From Saccharicrinis aurantiacus (GTDB lineage Bacteria > Bacteroidota > Bacteroidia > Bacteroidales > Marinilabiliaceae), in NCBI RefSeq assembly GCF_001660705.2, contig NZ_LYBV02000023.1, positions 1 through 64,000 on the forward strand: DNA of 64,000 bases. The letters are read 5' to 3'. This document shows, one piece after another, positions 39,891 to 50,742 of the stretch. The translations under genes and the position numbers were made by a program. The notes beneath the pieces were generated by a model that was not told the DNA's origin, searched no databases, and saw only the letters and a program-made list of their open reading frames with translations. Every line of letters begins with the position of its first letter. The first letter of the stretch is position 1.

Positions 39891-39919
39891 CGACTTTTTA
39901 ATAAAGTCGCCCAAAGATA
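39891..39919 (-). promoter_or_regulatory. Fumarase promoter -7 box and leader hairpin
   Basis: On the minus strand TATCTTTG (39912-39919) is a perfect TAnnTTTG -7 box, about 70 bases before the ATG. Just downstream CGACTTT pairs with AAAGTCG (39891-39909), a 7-bp hairpin at or near the expected mRNA 5' end. It may protect the transcript. Confidence 0.5.
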
Positions 39920-40055
39920 AGAAAGAATATAGATAATTATTTTAATCTGAACCTTTATTTATAGTGTCATACAACAGATTATTAAGCCTCTTTAAAAAGA
40001 AAAGAACAAGGCATACCAGAATTAGAATATTTAAAAAATTAGTAGCTTGCAGTTA

Positions 40056-41183
40056 ATGACAACAAACAAACACAACACTTTAAAAAGCCACGAAAAACAA
40101 TGGATATTGGATGTAATTTCGCACCGAAGTCCAGAATATGCAAGCAAACTTGAGATTAATAAAGTTGTTTCTGAAGCATTTAAGAATGGTTTAGGTTCGT
40201 TATGCTATCAATATATCATCGACGATAAAATTGATTGCCCCAATGATTTGCTCAATGCTCTAAAAAACGGAAGCTTTAATACACTCATTCAGAACACCCG
40301 AATTAAACATATTTGGGATGAATTGTGCAAACTTTGTGTTAGCAACAACTTCGCATTTCTGCCACTTAAGGGAATATTTTTATCGCAATATATATACAAA
40401 GATATGGCTTTGCGCCCCATGAGTGACATTGATATTTTACTTCACCCCAATGATGCTGAGGTTTTATACCTACAATTGATAGAACTCGGTGCTAGCTCTT
40501 CTGAACCGGATTATGTGCGAGAATCTGAAACTACCGATCACCACCTGCCTGGATTAACTTATAAAGGTGTTTATATTGAATTACACCGGAGTTTAATGAG
40601 CCTGGATGCTACTTACAAAATAAGTCTACAAACCATATGGAATAACACAACAACATTTAATAACACACAAACTATTGCGCCAAATATTAACCTCATCTAT
40701 TTTTGCTTACACTTGTATTACACTACTCTAAGAGGAGGTATGCGCTTAAGTTGGCTCAATGATATTATTGTATTTTCGAAGCACGAACACTTTTGTAATA
40801 CAGAAAAGGATTTCATGAATACCTTACAAAGGTTAAACCTTGAAACACCCATTATTGGGATACTCAGAGCAACAGAAGATATCTTTAATTATACCTTTAC
40901 TTTTATTGAATCGCATAAGCTGAGTAAAAAGAATAAGAGCATTTATAAACGAATTCTATTCCTGGTAAATAATGAGGCGGAAGTAAGCGGCACAAACTAC
41001 AGTTACGAGGTTGCTTTAGAAAGACTGAAGAATACTGATGGCATTGCAAACAAGTGGCGTTTTATACAAAAACGTGTTTTTAATAGCGACAGTGGTCTGG
41101 ATACTTCAAAACGAATACTACTTGTTTCTTCGCGCATGCTGGGCATGGTAAAACAAAAAATAAGCAATCTGTTTAGGTTTTAA
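40056..41183 (+). CDS. Nucleotidyltransferase family protein (NTP_transf_5 type)
   Basis: From the ATG at 40056 (a TTG three codons earlier is unlikely) the protein has 375 residues. A nucleotidyltransferase core at about residues 95-185 shows FLPLKGIFLSQYIYKD and RPMSDIDILL (catalytic Asp pair), then ELHRSLM. The remainder is helical. The family is often found with polysaccharide or peptide-modification loci, and its substrate is unknown. It stands alone between fumarase and a convergent lipoprotein gene. Confidence 0.8.
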   Translation: MTTNKHNTLKSHEKQWILDVISHRSPEYASKLEINKVVSEAFKNGLGSLCYQYIIDDKIDCPNDLLNALKNGSFNTLIQNTRIKHIWDELCKLCVSNNFAFLPLKGIFLSQYIYKDMALRPMSDIDILLHPNDAEVLYLQLIELGASSSEPDYVRESETTDHHLPGLTYKGVYIELHRSLMSLDATYKISLQTIWNNTTTFNNTQTIAPNINLIYFCLHLYYTTLRGGMRLSWLNDIIVFSKHEHFCNTEKDFMNTLQRLNLETPIIGILRATEDIFNYTFTFIESHKLSKKNKSIYKRILFLVNNEAEVSGTNYSYEVALERLKNTDGIANKWRFIQKRVFNSDSGLDTSKRILLVSSRMLGMVKQKISNLFRF

Positions 41184-41376
41184 CCTGCAATATGAATCGG
41201 AAAACTTATCGCAGAACCTATCTGATAATCATTATACGCGCAACTTATTTCAATGCTCATTTTTTATGTCATTGCTTAATTGGGCGTACTTACACCTTTC
41301 GCACACTCAATCCTCATTAAAATATCCTATTTATGACATTAATTCAACATGCTTTCTTATTACCTGATATTAAAGC

Positions 41377-41416
41377 AAAAAGCATCCTCTTAGAATTATT
41401 AAGAAGATGCTCTTTT
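41377..41416 (-). terminator. Terminator after the DUF302 lipoprotein gene
   Basis: AGCATCCTCTTA pairs with TAAGAAGATGCT (one G-T) over a short AT loop; on the minus strand five T follow. It also has an A/T flank toward the plus strand, so it may end the nucleotidyltransferase transcript as well. Confidence 0.75.
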
Positions 41417-41431
41417 ATTGAGATATGAGTT

Positions 41432-42322
41432 TTACTTTTTAACAGCTTTAGTAAACGTCATTTTTAATCGTTTATTGATCATTTGCTGAGGCTTTGTGGA
41501 TTGCTTGTAGTACAACTCTGCAAAAGCAACAATATCGTTATATGCAACCCAAACTTCACCATTATCTGTTTCGTACACCAATAACTTTTGGCAAAAGGCA
41601 TCTAAACCAATTTTAGGGCTATTAACCATTGCTTTTCCTCCAGGAGCCGGCCCACCAAATAAAAGCAAAATGGTGGGATTTAATTCTAAGCCTAAGGAAA
41701 TAGCCTCTTTTTTATAATCCAATTCACCGAACCATTTCGTATCTCCCTGCAACATTACAACATCCTTTAATCTATTAATCGTATTCATGTAATCAAAATC
41801 GGATTTAATAGATACTATTCCAAAACCTTTGTTTACCGAACTAACATCAGTATTTACAATACTCTCTGAGGGAAATAGTTTTATCAACTCATTTATTTTA
41901 CTCTTATATCCTTCTATAACCGAGGTTTTTAAATTATGACGCTTTTGTATAAATTCAGCAGATGTATAGGCTATTTTGGCATCTAAAGTATCTACCTCCG
42001 CATAGCACAAAATTTTAAATGGAAGATCAAGACCTAATAATTGATTGTTCTGAACAAGCATTACATCAGTATTAGGATCAGAGAATATATTTACTATTGA
42101 TGGAGGTGTATAAACTCCTGTTTCCTTTGCCATTCTGTGATGATCTAAAGTAGCTACAATATTATAGCCTGAAATATTCTTTTGAAGTATTTCTTGCTTA
42201 TCATCTACTTTCTCAAGTATAGTTTTTGGTACAAAAGAGCTTTTACTTTTAACAGAGTTTCCGCCACAAGCACACATTAGTAATAGGCAAGCAATAGAAA
42301 TAAATGTTTTCTGGAAATTCAT
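41432..42322 (-). CDS. Lipoprotein with two DUF302 domains
   Basis: From the ATG at 42322 the product has 296 residues and a lipoprotein signal (MNFQKTFISIACLLLMCAC). A start 30 codons upstream would lie inside the sulfatase gene and hide the lipobox. Two DUF302-like halves are visible (about 35-150 and 170-290); the second has FDYMNTINRLKD, NPTILLLFGGPAPGG and LVYETDNGEVWVAYND. DUF302 proteins are small periplasmic or membrane proteins of unknown function. It follows the sulfatase by 22 bases, so the two are probably one transcript. Confidence 0.78.
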   Translation of the reverse strand: MNFQKTFISIACLLLMCACGGNSVKSKSSFVPKTILEKVDDKQEILQKNISGYNIVATLDHHRMAKETGVYTPPSIVNIFSDPNTDVMLVQNNQLLGLDLPFKILCYAEVDTLDAKIAYTSAEFIQKRHNLKTSVIEGYKSKINELIKLFPSESIVNTDVSSVNKGFGIVSIKSDFDYMNTINRLKDVVMLQGDTKWFGELDYKKEAISLGLELNPTILLLFGGPAPGGKAMVNSPKIGLDAFCQKLLVYETDNGEVWVAYNDIVAFAELYYKQSTKPQQMINKRLKMTFTKAVKK

Positions 42323-42344
42323 AGGACTTAAATTTAGTTTACGA

Positions 42345-44078
42345 CTATTCGCTAGCTGCTTTAAATGGATTCCAAGACTGATCAACCTCCATAATATTAT
42401 GAGCTGAAGCATAGGCTTGATAAAGCGATTTCATAGTCTTAAACTTATCCGGCATTTCAGCCTCTAATGGTTTCATCTCGGATGGATCGGCCACAACATC
42501 ATACAAATGCCATTCTCCATCACCAAACATTCCTTTTCTAACCTTAATAGCTTTGTAGTTACCCTGCATAATATATCCATTCCCAAATAATTCAAAAGCA
42601 TACCAGTCACTTTCTGATCTCACAATATCTGAAGTTCCCTCAATAAAAGGACGAGCTGTAATTCCTGAAGGCATAACTATTTTTCGGTTTTTATAGCTAG
42701 TATTAGGATGTTCAATTCCTGCATAATCAAGAATGGTCATTGGTAGGTCTTTTACTGAAATAACAGCATTAGAAATCTCACCTGCCCTACTATAGTTACC
42801 TGAAAAGGCTCCTGGAGGAACTATCATCATTGGCACTCGAATACCTCCTTCTCCAATAAACCATTTCCACCACTGTAAACCTCCTGTTGCAGCATTGGCC
42901 CATGAAACTCCTATAGTGTGTTCTGAATTGGCTGTTCCTACAGCTTCAAAACTTTGGTCGAATTGTGTTGCAATCCATTTTGCCATTTCGGGATTACCTG
43001 TTTTGGGATGCGTTGCTTCAAAACCTTCTGGCCCATTATCTGTCAGATAAATCACCAATGTGTTGTTCAATTGACCTGACTCTTTTAAATAATCCAATAT
43101 TTGTCCAGTTCTATTATCCTGATCTTCAATCATAGCAGCATAAGTAGCCATTACCTTAGCCTGAATTTCCTTTTCACTCTGAGATAAGCTCTCCCATTTA
43201 AAAGTTATATCATTAAACAAAGGTTCTATAGCTGTTTCTGTAATTAAACCGTGTTGCTTTAGACTTTCATATCTTGATTTCTTAAGTCCAGCATATCCTA
43301 AATCTAAATACTTCTGATAGTGTTTATCTATTAACTCAGGTGGGGCCTGAATTGGAAAATGCGCAGTTGTAAAAGCCATATAAGCAAACCAAGGCCTATT
43401 CTCCGAATACCCTTGTTTGATGAAATTGAGCATATGCTCAGTATATAACTCACCAGAATATATCCCTTCTGGTCTTTCAAAATGATCCCCATTAAGGGTA
43501 AAATGCTCTTTTCTCTTCACATCTAAGCCATTCGGGTCGCTAAAATCTGGTGTCATAGCCAAATTATTCCAATGGTTAGATCCTCCAGATAAAATCCCGA
43601 ATTCTTTGGTAAAACCCCAACCCAAAGGTCCATCACCTCCCAAGGCTTCTCCACCTAAATGCCATTTTCCTGACTTGTATACTTCATACCCTGCATCGTT
43701 CAGCAATTCTGAAATACTTACTGCATTTTTTGTTAAATAACCCTCGTAACCGGGAACACCTTTTGTTGGTGGATAAAATGAATAATCGAAAGCTCCCAAA
43801 CCTACTTCTATATTATTACATCCTGTCATTAGCATAGCACGTGTAACACTACAAACAGGAGAAGCATGAAAATTAGTAAAACGAACACCAGCATCTGCTA
43901 ATCTATTCATATTTGGCGTGGAAATCTCCGAACCATAAGCTCCCAAATCACCAAAAGCAATATCATCTCCTACCAAAAGCAAAATATTTGGTTGAATTTC
44001 AAGCTCTTTATTAGTTGTGCGCTCAGCGCAGGCTGTTAATAAAATAACACCAAGGAAAAATAAAATAAATGTTTTCAT
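42345..44078 (-). CDS. Arylsulfatase-family lipoprotein (S1 sulfatase)
   Basis: The 577-residue protein has a lipobox signal (FFLGVILLTAC) and an S1 sulfatase fold: NILLLVGDDIAFGDLG (metal Asp pair), SPVCSVTRAMLMTG with the formylglycine Cys, KWHLGG, TAHFPIQAPPEL and YLTDNGPEG (second metal Asp-Asn). The active-site motif is C-S-V-T-R rather than the usual C-x-P/A-x-R. It should cleave sulfate esters, possibly from algal polysaccharides. No maturase gene or SusCD pair is next to it, so the substrate is open. Confidence 0.9.
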   Translation of the reverse strand: MKTFILFFLGVILLTACAERTTNKELEIQPNILLLVGDDIAFGDLGAYGSEISTPNMNRLADAGVRFTNFHASPVCSVTRAMLMTGCNNIEVGLGAFDYSFYPPTKGVPGYEGYLTKNAVSISELLNDAGYEVYKSGKWHLGGEALGGDGPLGWGFTKEFGILSGGSNHWNNLAMTPDFSDPNGLDVKRKEHFTLNGDHFERPEGIYSGELYTEHMLNFIKQGYSENRPWFAYMAFTTAHFPIQAPPELIDKHYQKYLDLGYAGLKKSRYESLKQHGLITETAIEPLFNDITFKWESLSQSEKEIQAKVMATYAAMIEDQDNRTGQILDYLKESGQLNNTLVIYLTDNGPEGFEATHPKTGNPEMAKWIATQFDQSFEAVGTANSEHTIGVSWANAATGGLQWWKWFIGEGGIRVPMMIVPPGAFSGNYSRAGEISNAVISVKDLPMTILDYAGIEHPNTSYKNRKIVMPSGITARPFIEGTSDIVRSESDWYAFELFGNGYIMQGNYKAIKVRKGMFGDGEWHLYDVVADPSEMKPLEAEMPDKFKTMKSLYQAYASAHNIMEVDQSWNPFKAASE

Positions 44079-44380
44079 ATTACTGTTTTGAGTTATAGTT
44101 TAGTCCTTTAAGAAAGGAACCGTAAATTTTAACTTGATCAGAAAGGAGCAACGATTAAATAGATGGTTTGCAATAAAAATACCAAGCTACGACATCAGAT
44201 AATTCACTACTTATCAAACTCTTACTTTAACATTAAGATATACAATATATCTTTCACATGAAAAGCATATGACAAAAAGATTGAAATTAAATATTTATCA
44301 ACCAACATCTTACCAAACAAATATGGATTTACCAAGCTTGATAAAAGCCTAGTTTTGTGTTTTTATTGGGCACAAAAAAA
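44079..44380. other. Gene-free spacer between the sulfatase and gyrB
   Basis: AT-rich, no reading frame or repeat. It must hold the sulfatase promoter; I could not pick one with confidence. Confidence 0.5.
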
Positions 44381-44406
44381 AGAGCCATTCAATACTGAAT
44401 GGCTCT
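44381..44406 (-). terminator. gyrB terminator
   Basis: Perfect 11-bp stem AGAGCCATTCA/TGAATGGCTCT over a 4-nt loop, followed on the minus strand by eight T. Confidence 0.92.
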
Positions 44407-44433
44407 CCTTAAATATTTTAATAAAGAAGCTAA

Positions 44434-46386
<1,953 letters not shown>

Positions 46387-47232
46387 CTAAAAAAAACAGC
46401 TAAAGTGAAAAATATCTTAATAAAAATAAATCTATTTAAAGCTTCTGAAACACATGGATTAGTAAGGTCTGAGCCCCACATAACACCTATAAAAAAAGCC
46501 ACACAAATATAACAAAAACAAGCTAGCTCCAATGATCAAACAGCCCCCTTTTTTAAAGTATTTAAAAGGCTAAAACAGGCTTAAAACACCTTATAACGCC
46601 ATATAATTAACTACACACCCAAATATTACATATTCCCAAGAGACCACTTTCTAAATTTGGCTAAAAAGCACCTTAAAATCAATGTACTTTTCACGTGCCA
46701 TTCATAAGCTTTTGCTAAGAACTAAGAAAACATCCGTAATTACTGACTTAAAACAGCAAACAAACCCAAATGATTTTCTTTATTTGCAACAAATAAACTA
46801 TTTTCGCAGTTCCATCAAATGGTGGTAACCAATAAGGCTAAAATCCGTACCCTTGTTGGGTTCTGTTTGGAAAATGCTTGGCATACCAAATGCACATTAC
46901 AATCACAAACAGAAGCAAGGTATAAACCAATCACTTAGACACACAAGTTGTGACTGAGCGTGGCGAAGCTGTATTTAACTGCTAGCAATCACTCTTAATT
47001 CCTATCTAAAACTTCAAACTCTAGAGCCTAATAGCTAATCACCAACAACTAAATACCAAGCTGCAAAACCTAAAAACTAAGACCTAATAGCTAATAACCA
47101 ACACCTAAGCACTAAAAACAAAATCCTAAAATCAACCCTATTAAAAAGAGCCTGTAAAAATTCTTTCATACAGAAAGGGCTTACACAAGCGAGTTCCATC
47201 AAATACTATTGAAAACGTTAAACCTTTATGAG
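46387..47232. promoter_or_regulatory. Capsule-locus leader: promoter-like boxes, stem-loop and repeats
   Basis: This 846-bp stretch between gyrB and the capsule locus has no gene. TAAATTTG (46652-46659) is a perfect -7 box and TATTTTCG (46799-46806) a near one. At 46851-46920 CCTTG and TTCTGTTT pair with AAACAGAA and CAAGG, with an inner TTGGCATACCAA hairpin, giving a ~70-nt structured leader. AGTTCCATCAAAT occurs twice (46808-46820 and 47192-47204). From about 46960 to 47130 lies an array rich in CTAATAGCTAATAAC-type words. The layout suits a regulated long leader, but this is inferred. Confidence 0.45.
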
Positions 47233-48513
47233 ATGAATAATAAAATTGCAATAATTGGCCTTGGTTATGTAGGTCTTCCTTTGGCTGTTGAATTTGGAAA
47301 AAAAAATCAGACAATTGGCTTCGATATTAATCAAGAACGTGTAAACGATTTACAAAAAGGACACGATCATACCCTAGAGGTAGAAGACAAAGACCTAAAA
47401 TCGGTTTTAAATACTCAAAGCGAGAATTATGGTTTGTCATTTACTTGCAATATCGACGATCTGAAAGGATATAATATATATATAGTAACTGTTCCTACAC
47501 CCACTGATAAAAACCACCGCCCCATATTAACCCCACTAATTAAGGCAAGTGAGGCTATTGCAAAGGTAATTACTAAGGGGGCCATTGTTATATACGAATC
47601 AACAGTATACCCTGGTGTAACTGAAGACGAATGCATCCCTGTTATTGAGAAGCACTCAGGACTAAAGTTTAACGAGGATTTCTTTGCAGGATACTCCCCT
47701 GAACGTATCAACCCAGGTGATAAAGTACGCACCTTAACCAAAATATTAAAAATTACCTCAGGCTCCACTCCCGAAGTTGCAGATACTGTAGACGCATTAT
47801 ACAACACAATTATTACTGCGGGTACGCATAAAGCCCCTAGTATACGTGTGGCTGAGGCTGCTAAAGTAATTGAAAATAGCCAACGTGATGTGAACATAGC
47901 CTTTGTAAATGAACTATCGCAAATATTTAACCGATTAGGGATTGATACACAAGAGGTATTAGAAGCGGCAGGCACAAAATGGAACTTCCTCAAGTTTCAA
48001 CCGGGTTTAGTGGGAGGACACTGTATAGGTGTTGACCCCTATTACTTAGCTCAAAAAGCACAAGAGATGGGCTATACGCCTGACATGATTATGTCGGCAC
48101 GTAAGCTTAATGATGGCATGGGCAATTGGGTAGCTTCTGAAATCATTAAACTGATGATTAAAAAAGGAGCCACCATAAAAGATAGCCGTATACTAAATCT
48201 AGGGATTACCTTTAAAGAAAACTGTCCGGATATACGCAACACTAAAGCAATCGATCTCATTGATGAGCTTAAAGAATATGGTTGCCAAGTGGATGTTTAC
48301 GACCCTTGGGCAGGTAAAGAAGAAGTACAAAAAGAATATGGTATCAACTTAATTGACACCTATAAAAATCAGAAATACGATGCCATCGTACTCACAGTAG
48401 CACACGATGAATTCAAAACCTTGGATATAGATAGTCTAAAAGCATCAAACATCACAGTAGTATACGATGTAAAAGCCATTTGGGATAAAGCAGTTATTGA
48501 TGGCCGTCTTTAG
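47233..48513 (+). CDS. UDP-sugar (TviB/WbpO-type) 6-dehydrogenase
   Basis: The ATG at 47233 gives a 426-residue protein beginning MNNKIAIIGLGYVGLPLAVE (Rossmann loop); a TTG eight codons earlier is unlikely. The middle domain has VIYESTVYPGVTEDECIP, AEAAKVIENSQRDVNIAFVN and the catalytic Cys264 in LVGGHCIGVDPYYL. The C-terminal domain has NLGITFKENCPDIRNTK. It oxidises a UDP-HexNAc (UDP-GlcNAc/GalNAc or UDP-ManNAc) to the uronic acid with two NAD+. It is the first gene of the polysaccharide locus and indicates an acidic sugar in the polymer. Confidence 0.92.
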   Translation: MNNKIAIIGLGYVGLPLAVEFGKKNQTIGFDINQERVNDLQKGHDHTLEVEDKDLKSVLNTQSENYGLSFTCNIDDLKGYNIYIVTVPTPTDKNHRPILTPLIKASEAIAKVITKGAIVIYESTVYPGVTEDECIPVIEKHSGLKFNEDFFAGYSPERINPGDKVRTLTKILKITSGSTPEVADTVDALYNTIITAGTHKAPSIRVAEAAKVIENSQRDVNIAFVNELSQIFNRLGIDTQEVLEAAGTKWNFLKFQPGLVGGHCIGVDPYYLAQKAQEMGYTPDMIMSARKLNDGMGNWVASEIIKLMIKKGATIKDSRILNLGITFKENCPDIRNTKAIDLIDELKEYGCQVDVYDPWAGKEEVQKEYGINLIDTYKNQKYDAIVLTVAHDEFKTLDIDSLKASNITVVYDVKAIWDKAVIDGRL

Positions 48514-48690
48514 TTAGGTGTTAGGGATTAGGGATTAGGACGCTGCGCTGTAGGGGTTAGGTATTAGCGATTAGGTGTTAGATGTTAGCAATTAAGACTT
48601 AGTTCTATAGTTACTAGGTGAACTGTAAAATCCGACAACTTATGCAAGCTGCAAAGCCTAACAACTAAGAGCTAAAAACTAATAACTTAA
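48514..48690. repeat. TTAGG-rich/CTAA-rich fold-back array, copy left of the four-helix-bundle gene
   Basis: The 5' half repeats TTAGGTGTTAGGGATTAGG-type words, with GACGCTGCGCTGTAG and TAGTTACTAGGTGAACTG; the 3' half holds the complements (CCTAACAACTAAGAGCTAA). A central AACTGTAAAA and GCAAGCTGCAAAGCC recur in other copies. The two halves can pair as a long irregular hairpin. Confidence 0.75.
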
Positions 48691-48696
48691 AATAAA

Positions 48697-49056
48697 ATGA
48701 GCTCCTTTTTTAAAGACCTACTTGTTTGGCAAAAGTCCTTACAATTTGCAGATAAGGTAATAGCGAGAACTGAAACTTTAGATACTAGTGCGAAACATTA
48801 TAGGTTAATTGAACAAATAGAAGCTGCTTCGGCCTCAGTACCGCAAAACATTGCTGAAGGAAAGGGACGTTTCCACCCTAAAGAATTTGGTCAATTCTTA
48901 TTCTATGCAAGAGGTTCATTGTACGAAACCATTACGCTACTCCACTTATTTGCAATGCGCAAGTGGATAACAAACTCTGAATTAGAAACCTTTGAACAAG
49001 AAGCAAACGAAATTGGAAAGATGCTAAACGGATTGATCAATTCAATTAAATACTAA
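48697..49056 (+). CDS. Four-helix-bundle protein (S23/23S-rRNA-IVS family)
   Basis: The 119-residue protein is all helical with the family marks FKDLLVWQKSLQFADKVI near the start, IEAASASVPQNIAEGKGR in the centre (SxxxNIAEG) and FLFYARGSLYETITLL. Relatives are encoded in intervening sequences of 23S rRNA genes in some spirochaetes and Coxiella and stand alone in Bacteroidota. They form pentameric barrels and have no proven role. It is unrelated to polysaccharide synthesis and lies between two copies of the TTAGG/CTAA array, which suggests it came in with them. Confidence 0.88.
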   Translation: MSSFFKDLLVWQKSLQFADKVIARTETLDTSAKHYRLIEQIEAASASVPQNIAEGKGRFHPKEFGQFLFYARGSLYETITLLHLFAMRKWITNSELETFEQEANEIGKMLNGLINSIKY

Positions 49057-49270
49057 ATATTAGGTATTAGGACGCTGCGCTTTAGGTGGTAGGGATTAGT
49101 TGCTAGGGCGTTACGCTGTAGTTACTAGGCGAACTGTAAAACCTAGGAACTAACTAACCAAGCTGCAAAGCCTAGCAACTAAAAGCTAATAACTAAGAGC
49201 TCACCAACAAGAGCTAAAAACCAACACCTAAAAACGAATAGCTAAACCCTAACAACTATTTCAACCAAAA
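49057..49270. repeat. TTAGG-rich/CTAA-rich fold-back array, copy right of the four-helix-bundle gene
   Basis: It begins ATATTAGGTATTAGGACGCTG and shares TAGTTACTAGGCGAACTG, CCAAGCTGCAAAGCCTA and CTAATAACTAAGAGCT with the copy at 48514-48690, in the same order and orientation. It is degenerate, with many one-base variants. Confidence 0.75.
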
Positions 49271-49274
49271 AAAA

Positions 49275-50066
49275 ATGACAGCAGAATACCAATATACAGA
49301 ACCATTAAAGGAACGCCATGCCGATATTGAGGCACTAAAACAACTGGCGCTAATTGAGGAACCCTCTGAGGAAAGCAAGCAAGACTTATTGGAGCTCAGC
49401 AATCGACTATTCTTAAATGATTATGAAAGTCAAGATATTGAAGTGGCACGCACACAGTTCTTTGATTTCTGGGATATTGAAATGGATAACTCTGGTATAA
49501 TACCCATTGAATTAAGTGGTACAACAGATAAGGTACACCTAGAGCGTATAGATGAGATCATTGATGCGCTAGAGTTTGGCGAAGATTTAAAATCATTCAA
49601 GCTAAATAAACTAGCCGATCAACACCCCGAAATACCATTCTTCACTTTGATGAATATTGTAGCTATGGAACTTCAGGGTAAAGAGCCCAATAAAATACTC
49701 AAGAAAATTAAGGAAGCGTGTTCAGTATATCCACAGAACATATTATTAGCACTCCTGCAAGACCAATATCTGATTATTCAAGATAAAGAAGCGGTATTGC
49801 TTAAAGAAGCAACACTAAAGCAAGGGAGCATGAGCAAGCTAATGAACGGGCGCCAACATATGCATCCGCTAGAGTTATACATAGCACACGCAGCCCTCTT
49901 TGAATTTGTAGCCTCCAAGGAGGATCTACTTTCAACAGATACATTCCTATTTACAAGCATGGAAGTATATCCCGAGGCCGAAGAGGTATTCAAACAAAAA
50001 AGCATGCTGCTTGACTTACACAAACTAAACTATTGTATTGAGAAATATGTGCCTGAATTGGCGTAA
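49275..50066 (+). CDS. Helical cytoplasmic protein of unknown function
   Basis: The 263-residue protein is acidic, has no signal or TM segment, and is predicted almost wholly helical by its heptad-like pattern. Segments such as EIPFFTLMNIVAMELQGKEP and NKILKKIKEACSVYPQNILL resemble TPR-like helical pairs without matching the consensus. I do not recognise the family. It lies between two arrays of the TTAGG/CTAA type and before the ABC exporter. Confidence 0.6.
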   Translation: MTAEYQYTEPLKERHADIEALKQLALIEEPSEESKQDLLELSNRLFLNDYESQDIEVARTQFFDFWDIEMDNSGIIPIELSGTTDKVHLERIDEIIDALEFGEDLKSFKLNKLADQHPEIPFFTLMNIVAMELQGKEPNKILKKIKEACSVYPQNILLALLQDQYLIIQDKEAVLLKEATLKQGSMSKLMNGRQHMHPLELYIAHAALFEFVASKEDLLSTDTFLFTSMEVYPEAEEVFKQKSMLLDLHKLNYCIEKYVPELA

Positions 50067-50742
50067 TTAAAAACTACTGTGAGAGCTTTAGGGGTTAGGG
50101 AGTAGCTATTAGGTACTAGGACACTTCGTTGTAGCCACTAGGCCAACTATAAAATATACCTAAGCCCTAATAACTAGAAGCTAATAACTAAAAACTGATC
50201 CTCAATATCGCGTCTCTGCAACGAAGGAAGCAGTCTCAATCTGATGTAATTAGTCATTAGTGTGAAGACTTAAGGCAGCAGTGTTTCAATTTTTTTACTA
50301 AACTAATAAAACTTCCCCCTTGGCGAAGGGGGCTTATATAAAACTTATTAAAAAACAAGGTGAAAATAGGGGGATTGATTTTATTTAGTCAGTAGTATGA
50401 AGACTTAAGGCAGCAGTGCTTTACAGCTCGCCTTAAGATTCCTTCGTTCCTCGGAATGATGAACAGCATTTAGGTTTATAAATAATCAATTTTAAACAAT
50501 TCCCCCTTGGTGAAGGGGGCTTATATAAAACTTATTCTAGATCAAATTAAACTATAAGGGGATTGGAATTCAATCGTTAATGTAATTACTACCAAATAAT
50601 AATCAAAAAAAAAAATCTCAGCGCCTCTGCGCCTCCGTGTTCATCAAGTTACTACAAACGAATCTCTATAAACCAATCTATTATCTAACATCTCTAAGCT
50701 AACTACTACCAAAAACCTTACCACTCACAACTAAACAAACAC
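50067..50742. repeat. Gene-free region with at least four repeat families
   Basis: In order: a TTAGG/CTAA array (about 50080-50205); GTGTGAAGACTTAAGGCAGCAGT at 50260-50283 and a second copy from 50396; a CCCCCTTGGCGAAGGGGGC hairpin with GGCTTATATAAAACTTATT, at about 50313-50350 and again at 50501-50538; a GCTTTACAGCTCGCC plus GATTCCTTCGTTCCTCGGAA stretch (50421-50458) shared with the 7944-8975 array; and a CAGCGCCTCTGCGCCTCCGTG piece (50617-50637) of the family around the GxxExxY gene. No gene. Confidence 0.8.

Noticed and set aside
47427-47993. 188-codon minus-strand frame opposite the nucleotide-sugar dehydrogenase
   Set aside because: It lies fully antisense to a well-recognised enzyme and has no family features; it is a shadow of that gene.
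48697-49056. Intervening sequence of a 23S rRNA gene
   Set aside because: The protein family fits, but no rRNA sequence surrounds the gene.
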